Source of the DNA: Burkholderia vietnamiensis LMG 10929
GTDB lineage: Bacteria > Pseudomonadota > Gammaproteobacteria > Burkholderiales > Burkholderiaceae
NCBI RefSeq assembly: GCF_000959445.1
Contig: NZ_CP009632.1
Location: 1,054,001 to 1,118,000, forward strand
Reading direction: 5' to 3'
DNA length: 64,000 bases
Each line of letters opens with the position of its first letter. Position 1 is the stretch's first letter. A program made the position numbers and the translations under genes. Below the pieces are notes generated by a model. The model was not told where the DNA came from and made no database searches. It saw only the letters and a program-made list of their open reading frames with translations. This document shows positions 1 to 10,200 of the stretch, piece after piece.

Positions 1-3000
1 AGCCCTGCCACGCGTGGGTCACGCTCAGCGCCGGCCGCGGCGCGCTGCGCGCGAGCACGCTGGAGCGGCGCTTCGTCGCCGGCGCGTCCAGCTGCGCGGC
101 CTTGCGCGCGCGGCGCGTGGCCGGCGACGACAGCACCGAGCGGCCGACCGCGTCGAGCAGGTTCGTCATCAGCACGTCGCGCGCGAGCGTCGACTTGCCT
201 GAGCCGCTCACGCCGGTCACCGCGACGAGCCGCGCCAGCGGGATGTCGACGGTAACGTCGCGCAGGTTGTGCAGCGTCGCGCGATGCACGGTGAGCCAGC
301 CGTCGGGCACCGCATCGGCGCCGTGCTGGCCGCGCGGGTTCACCGGGCGGCGCGGCTGCAACGGATGCGTCATCGGATGCGCGAGCAGGCGGCCCGTCAC
401 CGAATCGGGTTGCGCGGCGAGATCGGCGACCGCGCCTTCGGCGACCAGCGTACCGCCGCGCTTGCCGGCGCCCGGCCCGATATCGATGATGTGATCGGCG
501 CGGCGGATCGTGTCCTCGTCATGCTCGACGACGACCAGCGTATTGCCCTTGTCGCCGAGCTTGCGCAGCGCGTCCAGCAGGATCCGGTTGTCGCGCGGAT
601 GCAGGCCGATGGTCGGCTCGTCGAGCACGTAGCACACGCCCTGCAGATTGCTGCCGAGCTGCGCGGCGAGCCGGATGCGCTGCGCTTCGCCGCCCGACAG
701 GCTCGGCGCGGCGCGATCGAGGCTCAGATAGCCGAGCCCGACTTCCTCGAGGAACGCGAGACGGCTGCCGATCTCGCTGACGATGTCGCGCGCGATCTGC
801 GCGTCGCGGCCGGTCAATTCGAGCGCATCGATCCAGCGGCGCGTGTCGGACACCGTCCATTGCGCGACGTCGACGATCGAGTGCGCATCGAACGTCACCG
901 CGCGCGCGGACGGATTCAGGCGCGTACCGCCGCAATCGGGGCACGGCTCGTTGCCGACGCCTTCCGGCTCCTGCTCGTCCGACGGCAAGGTCTGCTCGCG
1001 GCCGCGTTCGTCGCCGGCGAACACCGTGTCGTCGTAAGCGGCGCGCTGCTCGCGCGTGAGCGTGACGCCGGTGCCGACGCACGTCGTGCACCAGCCGTGC
1101 TTGCTGTTGTACGAGAACATGCGCGGATCGAGCTCGGGGTAGCTGGTGCCGCACACCGGGCACGCGCGCTTCACCGACAGCACCTTGACCGCCCCGACGC
1201 CCGCGGTCGAACGATCGTTCTGCATCGCCTGCTGCAGCCCGTCGAGCGGCGCGAGCAGATGCATCACGCCCTTGCCGAGCTCGAGCGTGTCGTCGAGCGC
1301 GCGCCGCAACGCGGCTTCGTCGTCGGGCGACACGACGAGATCGGCCACCGGCAGCTCGATCGTGTGCTCGCGGAAACGGTCGAGCTTCGGCCACGGATCG
1401 ACCGGCACGAATTCGCCGTCGACGCGCAGATGCGTACTGCCGCGCGCCTTCGCCCACTTCGCGAGATCGGTGTACACGCCCTTGCGGTTGACGACGAGCG
1501 GCGCGAGCAGCCCGACGTGCTCGCCGCGATGGTCGCGCAGCAGCTGCGCGGCGATCGACTCGACGGTTTGCGACGTGACCGGCGTGCCGTCGTGGATGCA
1601 ATGCTGGAGGCCGAGCTTCACGTACAGCAGACGCAGGAAATGCCAGACCTCGGACGTGGTCGCGACCGTGCTCTTGCGGCCGCCGCGCGACAGCCGCTGC
1701 TCGATCGCGACGGTCGGCGGAATGCCGTACACCGCATCGACCTCGGGCCGCCCGGCCGGCTGCACGATCGAGCGCGCATAGGCGTTCAGCGATTCGAGGT
1801 AGCGGCGCTGGCCCTCGTGGAACAGGATGTCGAACGCGAGCGTCGACTTGCCGGAACCCGACACGCCGGTGATCACGTTGAACCTGCCGTGCGGAATGTC
1901 GACGTCGAGCGCCTTCAGGTTGTGTTCGCGCGCATTGACGATCCGCACGACGTCCTCGCCCTCGATCGCGCGCCGCGCGCGCGCCGCGTTCAGCGCGACC
2001 TGCAGCGGCACGCCTTCGTCGGCGCTTGCGGCGTTGCCGTCCATCGCCTGCTCGTACTGCAGCAGCGCGACGCCCGTATGCGATTGCGCGCACGCCTTCA
2101 CGTCGTCGGGCGTGCCCGCGCACAGCACCAGGCCGCCGCCGTCGCCGCCTTCCGGGCCGAGATCGATCAGCCAGTCGGCCGCGCGGATCACGTCGAGGTT
2201 GTGCTCGATCACGATCAGCGAATGGCCGGCCGCGAGCAGCTTGCCGAACGCGCGCATCAGCTTCGCGATGTCGTCGAAGTGCAGGCCGGTGGTCGGCTCG
2301 TCGAACATGAACAGCTTCGCGCGCGCGATGCGCGCCTCCTCGCTCGCGACGCGGCGCCCGCCGGCCGCCGCCGCCGACTCGGCGAGGAAGCCGGCCAGCT
2401 TCAGCCGCTGCGCTTCGCCGCCGGACAACGTCGGCACCGGCTGGCCGAGCTTCACGTATTCGAGCCCGACGTCGACGATCGGCTGCAGCACGCGCAGCAC
2501 CTCGGCGTCCGTCGCGAAGAAGCCGACCGCTTCGCTGACCGTCAGGTCGAGCACGTCGGCGATGTTCAGCGCGCGACCGTCGCGCTCGATCCGCACTTCG
2601 AGGATTTCCGCGCGGTAGCGGCTGCCGTCGCAATCGGGGCAACGCAGATACACGTCGCTCAGGAACTGCATCTCGATGTGTTCGAACCCGGAGCCGCCGC
2701 AGGTCGGGCAGCGGCCGTCGCCGGAGTTGAAGCTGAACGTGCCGGCGCCGTAGCCGCGTTGCAGCGCGAGCGGCGCTTTCGCGAACAGCTTGCGGATCTC
2801 GTCGAACGCGCCGACGTAGCTCGCCGGGTTCGAGCGCGTGGTCTTGCCGATCGGCGACTGATCGACGAACACGACGTCGCCGACCTGATCGGCGCCCGAC
2901 AGACTGCGGAACGCGCCGGGCGACTCCGTCGCCTTGCCGTGATGGCGCGCCAGCGCCGGATACAGCACGTCCTGCAGCAGCGTCGACTTGCCGGAGCCCG

Positions 3001-5005
3001 ACACGCCCGTCACGCAGACGAGCCGTTGCAGCGGGATCTCGACCGTCACGTCGCGCAGATTGTGTTCGGTCGCGCCTTCGAGCACGATGCGCGGCGTGTC
3101 GGCGTCGACCGGGCGGCGCGCCCAGTCGGACGCATGCGCGACGTGCTTGCGGCCGCCGAGATACTCGCCCGTCAGCGTGTGCGCCGAGCGGATGTCGCCC
3201 GGCGTGCCGTCGAACACGATCGTGCCGCCGCGCTCGCCGGGGCCGGGGCCCATGTCGATCAGCCGGTCGGCCGCGAGCATCACCGACGGATCGTGCTCGA
3301 CGACGACCAGTGTGTTGCCGGCGTCGCGCAGCCGCTGCATCGCGTCGACGATGCGCGTGAGGTCGCGCGGATGCAGGCCGATGCTCGGCTCGTCGAGCAC
3401 GAACAGCGTTTTGGTGAGCGACGTGCCGAGCGCCGTGGTGAGGTTGATCCGCTGCACTTCGCCGCCCGACAGCGTCCGGCTCTGCCGGTCGAGCGTCAGG
3501 TAGCCGAGCCCCACGTCGCACAGATACTTGACGCGCGTACGCACTTCCGCGAGCAGCAGCTTCAGCGCATCGTCGAGCAGCGCGCTCGGCAGCTCGATGT
3601 CGTCGAAGAAGCGGCGAATCCGCTCGATCGGCAGCAGCATCAGGTCGTGCACCGTCAGACCGGGCAGCGCGTCGAGTTGCGCGCGCGTCCATTCGACGCC
3701 GCGCGGCATGAAACGATCGGCCGGCGCAAGCACCGCGTCGGCATTCGGCTTCGAGCCGAGCCGCCACAGCAGCGATTCGGTTTTCAGGCGCGCGCCGCCG
3801 CAGACTTCGCATGGCGTGTAGCTGCGGTACTTCGACAGCAGCACGCGGATGTGCATCTTGTACGCCTTCGACTCCAGATAGCCGAAGAAGCGTTTCACGC
3901 CGTACCACTGGCTCTGCCACTTGCCGTTCCAGTCGGGCGAGCCGTTGATCACCCAGTCGCGCTCGGCCTCCGTCAGATCCGACCACGGCGTGTCGCGGCG
4001 GATGTCCGCTTTCGCCGCGTAGCGCATCAGGTCGTCCTGGCATTCCTTCCATGCGGGCGTCTGCATCGGCTTGATCGCACCGCCGCGCAGCGTCTTGCGC
4101 GCGTCGGGAATCACGAGGCCGAGATCGACGCCGATCACGCGGCCGAAGCCGCGGCAGGTTTCGCATGCGCCGTATGCGGAGTTGAACGAGAACAGCGCGG
4201 CCTGCGGCTCCGCGTAGCGCAGATCGCTGTCGGGGTCGTGCAGCCCGGTGGAGAAGCGCCACAGCTGCGGCTCGGCCGAGGCGTCCTGCGCATCCGCCGG
4301 CAGCACGTAGACGTTCACGCGGCCGCCGCCGCGCTTGAGCGACGCCTCGATCGCCTCGACCACGCGCACCTTGTCGGCCTGCTGCACGCGGAAGCGGTCG
4401 GCCACCACGTCGAGCAGCTTGCGCGGGCCGGTCGGAGACGCGACTTCACGCTGCGCCTGCACGCGCGTGTAGCCGCTCGCCGACAGCCACTGCGTGACCT
4501 CTTCGTCTGACGCGCTGTCCGGCAGCTCGACCGGGAACGTGACGACGACGCGCGGATCGTCGGCGCGCGTGCGCTCGAGCAGCTGCGCGTAGATCGTCTC
4601 CGGCGTGTCGTGGCGCACCTGGCGCGCGGTCTTGCGGTCGAACAGTTCGGCCGCGCGCGCGTACAGCAGCTTCAGGTGGTCGTTCAGCTCGGTCATCGTG
4701 CCGACCGTCGAGCGCGAGCTGCGCACCGGGTTGGTCTGGTCGATCGCGATGGCGGGCGGCACGCCGTCGACGCGCTCGACCTGCGGGCGGTCCATCCGGT
4801 CGAGGAACTGCCGGGCATACGCGCTGAACGTCTCGACGTAGCGCCGCTGGCCTTCCGCGTACAGCGTGTCGAACACGAGGCTCGACTTGCCTGAGCCCGA
4901 CGGGCCGGTGACGACCGTCATTTCGCCGGTGCGCAGGTCGAGGTCGAGATTCTTGAGGTTGTGCTGACGTGCTCCGCGAATGCGGATCAGATTGCTGGAT
5001 GACAA
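1..5005 (-). CDS. uvrA: Double-length UvrA paralogue (excinuclease ABC subunit A), 3' end outside the window
   Basis: UvrA recognises DNA lesions in nucleotide excision repair using paired ABC ATPase modules. About 1,668 residues are visible, well beyond a normal UvrA (about 950), and the gene runs off the left edge. The reading holds four ABC P-loops in order: GPSGSGKSS near 4890, GVSGSGKST near 2985, GVSGSGKST near 1845 and GVSGSGKST near 200. Signature LSGGE motifs follow at about 3465, 2425 and 700. Each half has UvrA-type CxxC zinc motifs, for example CPTCGG and CPDCDG near 2690-2640. It is therefore two UvrA units joined in tandem. The chosen start is TTG at 5005, giving SSSNLIRIRGARQHNLKN, the usual UvrA opening; a GTG at 5041 is a possible alternative. 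Transcription should start at the LexA-controlled promoter near 5126-5155. The family call is firm. Its role relative to the normal UvrA is unknown. Confidence 0.93.
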   Translation of the reverse strand, partial: MSSSNLIRIRGARQHNLKNLDLDLRTGEMTVVTGPSGSGKSSLVFDTLYAEGQRRYVETFSAYARQFLDRMDRPQVERVDGVPPAIAIDQTNPVRSSRSTVGTMTELNDHLKLLYARAAELFDRKTARQVRHDTPETIYAQLLERTRADDPRVVVTFPVELPDSASDEEVTQWLSASGYTRVQAQREVASPTGPRKLLDVVADRFRVQQADKVRVVEAIEASLKRGGGRVNVYVLPADAQDASAEPQLWRFSTGLHDPDSDLRYAEPQAALFSFNSAYGACETCRGFGRVIGVDLGLVIPDARKTLRGGAIKPMQTPAWKECQDDLMRYAAKADIRRDTPWSDLTEAERDWVINGSPDWNGKWQSQWYGVKRFFGYLESKAYKMHIRVLLSKYRSYTPCEVCGGARLKTESLLWRLGSKPNADAVLAPADRFMPRGVEWTRAQLDALPGLTVHDLMLLPIERIRRFFDDIELPSALLDDALKLLLAEVRTRVKYLCDVGLGYLTLDRQSRTLSGGEVQRINLTTALGTSLTKTLFVLDEPSIGLHPRDLTRIVDAMQRLRDAGNTLVVVEHDPSVMLAADRLIDMGPGPGERGGTIVFDGTPGDIRSAHTLTGEYLGGRKHVAHASDWARRPVDADTPRIVLEGATEHNLRDVTVEIPLQRLVCVTGVSGSGKSTLLQDVLYPALARHHGKATESPGAFRSLSGADQVGDVVFVDQSPIGKTTRSNPASYVGAFDEIRKLFAKAPLALQRGYGAGTFSFNSGDGRCPTCGGSGFEHIEMQFLSDVYLRCPDCDGSRYRAEILEVRIERDGRALNIADVLDLTVSEAVGFFATDAEVLRVLQPIVDVGLEYVKLGQPVPTLSGGEAQRLKLAGFLAESAAAAGGRRVASEEARIARAKLFMFDEPTTGLHFDDIAKLMRAFGKLLAAGHSLIVIEHNLDVIRAADWLIDLGPEGGDGGGLVLCAGTPDDVKACAQSHTGVALLQYEQAMDGNAASADEGVPLQVALNAARARRAIEGEDVVRIVNAREHNLKALDVDIPHGRFNVITGVSGSGKSTLAFDILFHEGQRRYLESLNAYARSIVQPAGRPEVDAVYGIPPTVAIEQRLSRGGRKSTVATTSEVWHFLRLLYVKLGLQHCIHDGTPVTSQTVESIAAQLLRDHRGEHVGLLAPLVVNRKGVYTDLAKWAKARGSTHLRVDGEFVPVDPWPKLDRFREHTIELPVADLVVSPDDEAALRRALDDTLELGKGVMHLLAPLDGLQQAMQNDRSTAGVGAVKVLSVKRACPVCGTSYPELDPRMFSYNSKHGWCTTCVGTGVTLTREQRAAYDDTVFAGDERGREQTLPSDEQEPEGVGNEPCPDCGGTRLNPSARAVTFDAHSIVDVAQWTVSDTRRWIDALELTGRDAQIARDIVSEIGSRLAFLEEVGLGYLSLDRAAPSLSGGEAQRIRLAAQLGSNLQGVCYVLDEPTIGLHPRDNRILLDALRKLGDKGNTLVVVEHDEDTIRRADHIIDIGPGAGKRGGTLVAEGAVADLAAQPDSVTGRLLAHPMTHPLQPRRPVNPRGQHGADAVPDGWLTVHRATLHNLRDVTVDIPLARLVAVTGVSGSGKSTLARDVLMTNLLDAVGRSVLSSPATRRARKAAQLDAPATKRRSSVLARSAPRPALSVTHAWQG

Positions 5006-5125
5006 TTTGCCTGCCCGTCTGAAGGAGTTAGCCGGAATCACGGTGCCGCGGCGCTGCGGCGGATCTCCGCAGGCACGGCGCACGCGTCGCAGGGGTCATG
5101 CCTGGGCGGCGCGCGTCCGGCGGAT

Positions 5126-5155
5126 ACTATACTGTACATTCATACAGTTTTCCAA
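5126..5155 (-). promoter_or_regulatory. Sigma-70-type promoter for the double-length uvrA
   Basis: Read on the minus strand: TTGGAA (-35, 5155-5150), an 18-base spacer, then TATAGT (-10, 5131-5126). The spacer is almost exactly the LexA box. A transcript from here would have a leader of roughly 110 bases before the TTG start at 5005. Confidence 0.7.
5130..5149 (-). promoter_or_regulatory. LexA (SOS) box upstream of the double-length uvrA
   Basis: TACTGTACATTCATACAGTT contains CTGT-N8-ACAG, the LexA operator pattern of E. coli and many betaproteobacteria. It fills the spacer of the minus-strand promoter that points at the UvrA paralogue, about 125 bases upstream of its start. LexA bound here would block RNA polymerase directly, so the gene should be induced by DNA damage. 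Confidence 0.88.
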
Positions 5156-5466
5156 TGCGGGCTGCGCCCGGCACCACGGCATCGTACGGTCACGCGATCG
5201 GCGAGCGCTGCGTGGCCCACGCGCGTCGTTCCCGGTGCCGATACACAGCGCGGGCAGGTAAAAAATTCGGCAGTGTCACGTCCTTTCGGCCCCTTCTTAC
5301 CGGTCGCGCGATTCATCCGATGAATTCACAAAATGTCACAATCGCGTTCATTACCCATGATTTATATTCCCTAACCGTTTGTTCCACACGCATCGAAAGG
5401 CAAACGTTTGCGCATCGGCCGCGCCGCGTTTGCGATCAAGCCAACCAAGGTATCCGGGGTGCATGA
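5156..5466. other. Intergenic region between divergent uvrA and the response regulator
   Basis: No gene is supported here. The right half (about 5320-5400) is AT-richer and probably holds the promoter of the response-regulator gene, but no convincing -35/-10 pair or operator could be assigned. Confidence 0.5.
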
Positions 5467-6204
5467 ATGCGCATATTGGTGGTTGAGGACGATCCCGTTC
5501 AGGCCGAAGAAGTGCAAAGCGCACTGGCCCCTTTCTGTCACACGATCAAGGTCGTCGTCGACGGCGAGCAGGCGCTGCGGTTCCTGCGCTCCGAGTCGGT
5601 CGACGCGGTCGTGCTGGACTGGCACTTGCCATGCCTCACCGGCATCGAGGTTTTGAACTGGATCCGGACCCGCGCCGACGTCGAATACGGCGTGCTGTTC
5701 CTGACCAGCCGCGTGCAGGAGCTCGACGTCGTCAGAGCGCTGGAAGCCGGAGCCGACGACTACCTGAGCAAACCGTTCCGCGCGGAAGAACTGGCGGCGC
5801 GAGTCAATGCGCTGCTGCGTCGCATCGGGCGGAAGGTGAAGCGCGACGAGCCGATTCGCGCCGGCGAATACGTGCTCGATCCCGTGCATCGCACCGTGCG
5901 GCTTCGCGACGACACGATCGAATTGACGACGAAGGAATTCCAGCTCGTCGCGTGCCTGTTCAACAACATCGGCAAGATCATGTCGCGCGAGCAGCTGGCG
6001 ACGACGGCCTGGGGCCGGGAACTCGGAACGGAGTCGCGTTCTCTCGACACGCACATCTACAGAATCCGGCAAAAGCTCAAGCTGAGCATCGAGAACGGCT
6101 TGCGGCTGTCGGCCATCTACACGTTGGGATATCGACTCGATCAGACCCGGGCTTCAACGGAGCTTCACTTCAACGAGCCGGCGCTGATCGACAGTCGCGT
6201 GTGA
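5467..6204 (+). CDS. OmpR/PhoB-type response regulator
   Basis: A 245-residue two-component regulator. The receiver domain (about 1-120) has the acidic pair D8/D9, phospho-acceptor D51 in VVLDWHLP, T80 in FLTSR and K102 in LSKPF. A linker leads to a winged-helix DNA-binding domain (about 130-228) with TTKEFQL and the typical SLDTHIYRIRQKL segment. The start ATG at 5467 gives MRILVVEDD; an ATG four bases upstream is out of frame. No kinase is adjacent; the nearest is the histidine kinase at 13530-15326, in the same adhesin neighbourhood. It stands directly before the trimeric autotransporter on the same strand, so control of that adhesin is the simplest guess. That regulation is inference from position. 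Confidence 0.92.
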   Translation: MRILVVEDDPVQAEEVQSALAPFCHTIKVVVDGEQALRFLRSESVDAVVLDWHLPCLTGIEVLNWIRTRADVEYGVLFLTSRVQELDVVRALEAGADDYLSKPFRAEELAARVNALLRRIGRKVKRDEPIRAGEYVLDPVHRTVRLRDDTIELTTKEFQLVACLFNNIGKIMSREQLATTAWGRELGTESRSLDTHIYRIRQKLKLSIENGLRLSAIYTLGYRLDQTRASTELHFNEPALIDSRV

Positions 6205-7240
6205 GCGGCGGGTGATGCCGCGCGCGGCAGCGTGCGTTGCTCCACGATCCCCCGACGATCCTGCTTCGCGCTGCCGAACCGGGCATCGCGCACACCTTCA
6301 CAAATCCGCGAAACGACAGCCCGGTCGTTTCGCGCTGCCGAGTCTTCGCTCGTCCACCCCCAACCATTCGTCAGAAATGGTTCGGCCTCCTCTTTTCAAT
6401 GCGCGTCCAGCCCGTTCGTTTAAAACGAAATTTTGTAAATTTTCACGCTTCTTTGAAGTGACAAATGTTCACTTTTTAATTGCGACTTCCTCTCCTAACA
6501 TCTAGCCATCGAAAAGATCGGCAAAATTAATAACCGCAAATTCAAAGCAGAATAGGTATACGAAGCAGATAACGGACGATCACCTCTATCGGTGACCTTT
6601 ATAGCCGGCCAAAGCGACTCTGCCATCGAGCATCGAGCCGATTTAGCCGGGGCTTTTCCGTACCCGTTCGAATCGCGGTCGCGGACGTATCGCGATGCAA
6701 TTCGAACGACAAAGACCCATATATAGCATCTGACATTCAATAGAGTAGCGGCGATATATCGCCGATTTCGCTTTACTTATATCGAGATTGAAAAATGTCG
6801 AATTCGCCGAGACGATCCACCGCCGTCCGAATATCCGGCCACGCAGCATTCAGGCGGCCCCTGCGCGCCAATAGCGCCGCGTCGCGATCGGCGCCGTCCC
6901 ATCCCTCACGACGCACACGCGTCGCGGTCCAGCTCGCAATGCCTGCGCGCGCGGAGCGCACGTCGGACCACCGCACGGCCCACCTGCGCGCGACGCACCG
7001 ACAGCCATCGAACGCGTTCGCACCGACGCACGGCAATGCGGCGTTCTCTGCCACGTCGAGTGCGGTCGCCGCGCTCGCCGACCCCGTCGCGCAACGACAT
7101 CCGTGCGGCCCGTAAACGCTCGACGCCCCCCAAGTCCCCTCCACACCGGTCATGACTCTCCTTTCATTCACCGGTCCCGCTTCGGACTACGACCCAATCA
7201 ACGCCGATAGAGAAGTGCTTATTCCACACGGAGCATCGAG
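6205..7240. other. Long AT-rich upstream region of the adhesin gene
   Basis: About 1 kb without a supported gene. Base composition drops sharply between about 6370 and 6790: the 60-base line at 6421 has only 15 G/C. This segment probably carries the regulatory region of the adhesin and is a plausible H-NS target. Its open frames (for example 6773-7171 minus) have no recognisable protein character. The closest part to the adhesin start (6800-7200) is GC-rich again and could be a long leader or a decayed gene. Confidence 0.5.
6749..6764. promoter_or_regulatory. Perfect 16-bp palindrome, candidate operator
   Basis: CGGCGATATATCGCCG is a perfect inverted repeat without a loop, in the AT-rich region about 480 bases before the adhesin start. 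Such symmetry suits a dimeric regulator. No specific binding family is recognised. Confidence 0.4.
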
Positions 7241-10200
7241 ATGAACAGAGTGCACAAAGTCATATGGAGCAACGCGCGGGGCGCGTTCGTCGCCGCATCC
7301 GAGCTTGGCAAGGCGCGCGGCAAAGGCAGCGCCGGCGGGGCGGCGACCATATGCGACGACCGCTGCGCGCAACCAAGCGTCGCGGCCGCACATCAACGGA
7401 CAATCCGGTTGCTGGTCGGTCTGGCGATTCCCGTCTGGCTCGGCGCGTCGTGGCAGCTCGCCCATGCGCAGTACGCCGCGGGCACCGGCAGCGCGACCGG
7501 GACGGGCGATGTCGCGATCTCCGGCCCCGGCGGCGCAGCGGCCTCGGCCAGCGGCGGCCTGGGCGTCGCGATCGGCGGCGGCGCATCGACCACGGGGCTG
7601 AACGCGGTAGCGGTCGGCACGAACAGCCATTCGTCCGCCGCTGGCGCGATCTCGATGGGCGCGAATGCGCTTGCATCCGGCGGGAACTCGCTCGCGATGG
7701 GCGTCAACACGACGGCGTCCGGGCAGACCAGCACGGCGCTCGGTCCCGCGGCCATAGCCTCGGCGCAGATGGCGACGGCGGTCGGCCCCAACGCGCAGGC
7801 AACCGGACAATACGCCGTTGCCCTCGGGCGATTGGCCGCAGCGACCGACACCGCGGCGACAGCGGTCGGCACCAGCGCCGTCGCGGGCAGCACCGGCGCG
7901 AGCGCATTCGGGCAGGCGGCGACGGCGTCGAACAGCAGTTCGACCGCGATCGGCGGCAACGCCACGGCGAGCGGCATCGGTGGAACGGCGCTGGGGCACT
8001 CGGCGTTCGCGAGCGACACCAACGCTTCGGCACTCGGGACGTCCGCGACCGCTTCCGCGGAAAACGCGAATGCACTCGGCGACTTTTCGACGGCATCCGG
8101 CATCGCGAGCACGGCGCTGGGACCGGGCGCGCGATCGGTTGCGGACAATGCGATCGCCGAGGGCCTGAACGCCAGCGCGTCGGCCACGTCGGCCATCGCG
8201 ATCGGCACGACATCGTCGGCGTCCAGCACCTTTGCCACGGCGCTCGGCGCGAACAGCACCGCATCGGGCGATCACGCGACGGCATTGTCGACCCAGGCGA
8301 CGGCGGCCGGCGCCTATTCGGTCGCGACGGGATTCGAGTCGATCACGACGACCGCGGCGGCAGCGGGTGTCGCGTTGGGATCGGGCGCGTCGGTCAGCGG
8401 CGCGTCGGGCATCGCGATCGGCGTGAATAGCGGCGTATCGGCCGCGAGTTCGATCGCGATCGGGCCGGGCGGCACGGCCGGCGTCCCCGGTTCGGGCACG
8501 CAGGCGACGGGCGCCCAGGCCGTCGCGATCGGCAACAACGCGCTCGCCGGCGCGATCTATGCGCAGGCCTTCGGCAACCAGGCGACGGCGAGCGGTACCA
8601 GCTCGATGGCCTTCGGCAATACGGCCACGGCGGCCACGCTGTTCGGCATCGCCATCGGCAACCTCGCCACGTCTTCCGGTATCTCGGCCACGGCAGTGGG
8701 CGCGGGCGCGACCGCGAGCGCCGACAATTCGGTGGCGGTCGGCGTGAATTCGCATGTGGCCGGTTACGGCGGTGTCGCGCTTGGCACCAACTCGCAGGCG
8801 CTCGCCGGCTCGACAGTAGCATTCGGCGACACCAGCACGGTCGCGGCCGCCGCGGGCGCCGGCTCGATCGCCGGCGGCCACAACTCGCAGGTCGCGGGCG
8901 GCACGGGCGCCGTCGCACTCGGCGAAGGCCAGACCGCGAACGGCAACGGCGCGGTGGCGATCGGCGATCCGAACACCGCGACCGGCAACGGCGCAGTGGC
9001 GATGGGCGCCAACAACACCGCGAGCGGCAACGGCGCGGTCGCGCTCGGCAATACCAACGTCGCGAACGGCCAGGGAGCGGTGGCGCTCGGCAACGCGTCG
9101 CAGGCGAACGTCGCGGGCGGCGTCGCGCTCGGCGACAGCGCGGTCGTGCAGGCCGCCGCGACCAACGGCCTCGCGCTCGGCTCGGGCGCAATCGCGAGCG
9201 TGGCCAACAGCGTCGCGCTCGGCGCCGGATCGACCACCACCGCGGCGACCCCGACGCCCGGCGCGACGATCGGCGGCGTCGCCTATACCTTCGCGGGCAC
9301 GGCGCCGGCCGGCGTGGTGAGCGTCGGCGCCCCGGGCGCCGAGCGGCAGATCCAGAACGTCGCGGCCGGTCAGCTGAGCGGCGCCAGTACCGACGCGGTG
9401 AACGGCTCGCAACTGTTCGCCACCAACCAGCAGGTCACGGCCAATACGACCGCGATCTCGAACATCAACAACGGCGCCGGCATCAAGTACTTCCACGCGA
9501 ATTCGACGGCCCCCGACTCGTCGGCGACCGGTGCCGATGCGGTCGCGATCGGCGGCAACGCGCAGGCGACGATCGCGAACTCGGTCGCGCTCGGCGCCAA
9601 CGCGACGACCACGGCGGCGACGCCGACGGCCAGCGGCGTGATCGGCGGCGTGACGTACAACTTCGCAGGCGCAGCACCGGCCGGCGTGGTGAGCGTCGGC
9701 TCGGCCGGCGCTGAACGGCAGATCCAGAACGTCGCGGCCGGCCAGTTGAGCGGCACCAGCACGGACGCAGTCAACGGCTCGCAACTGTTCGCCACCAACG
9801 AGCAGGTCACGGCCAATACGACCGCGATCTCGAACATCAACAACGGCGCAGGGATCAAATACTTTCATGCGAACTCGACGCTCGCGGACAGCCAGGCAAC
9901 CGGCACGGACAGCATTGCCGTCGGTCCTCAGGCACTCGCCAGCGCGACCGACAGCTTCGCGGCCGGCACCGGCGCGCAGTCGACTGCCGCAAACGGCATG
10001 GCGCTCGGCACGCAGACGACCGCGTCGATCGCCGGCAGCGTAGCGATCGGCTCGGGCTCAGTGGCGGACCGCGCCGTCGCGGCGGGCAGCGGCACCATTC
10101 CGGCCGGCAGCCACACCGTGCCGTTCAACACGTCGGACGCAACGCTGCTCGGCTCCGTGTCGTTCGGCAGCGCGTCGGGGAACACCTACCGTCAGCTGAC

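Noticed and set aside
269..4510. A 1,413-codon open frame on the plus strand opposite the UvrA gene, and the 1,247-codon minus-strand frame at 519-4262
   Set aside because: Both are Arg/Ala/His-rich shadow frames typical of high-GC DNA. The true UvrA motifs all fall in one other minus-strand frame that runs off the left edge.
6773..7171. 132-codon minus-strand frame in the adhesin leader
   Set aside because: No recognisable features; it overlaps similar frames on the other strand and starts in GC-rich noncoding-like sequence.
7187..9868. Long minus-strand frame opposite the trimeric adhesin
   Set aside because: Its repetitive Arg/Asp-rich sequence mirrors the adhesin repeats, and no domain or signal is visible. 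The plus-strand frame has ESPR, neck motifs and anchor.
9234..9898. Repeats in the adhesin as a possible CRISPR array
   Set aside because: The repeat unit is 372 bp, coding and in frame; there are no short repeats with unique spacers.
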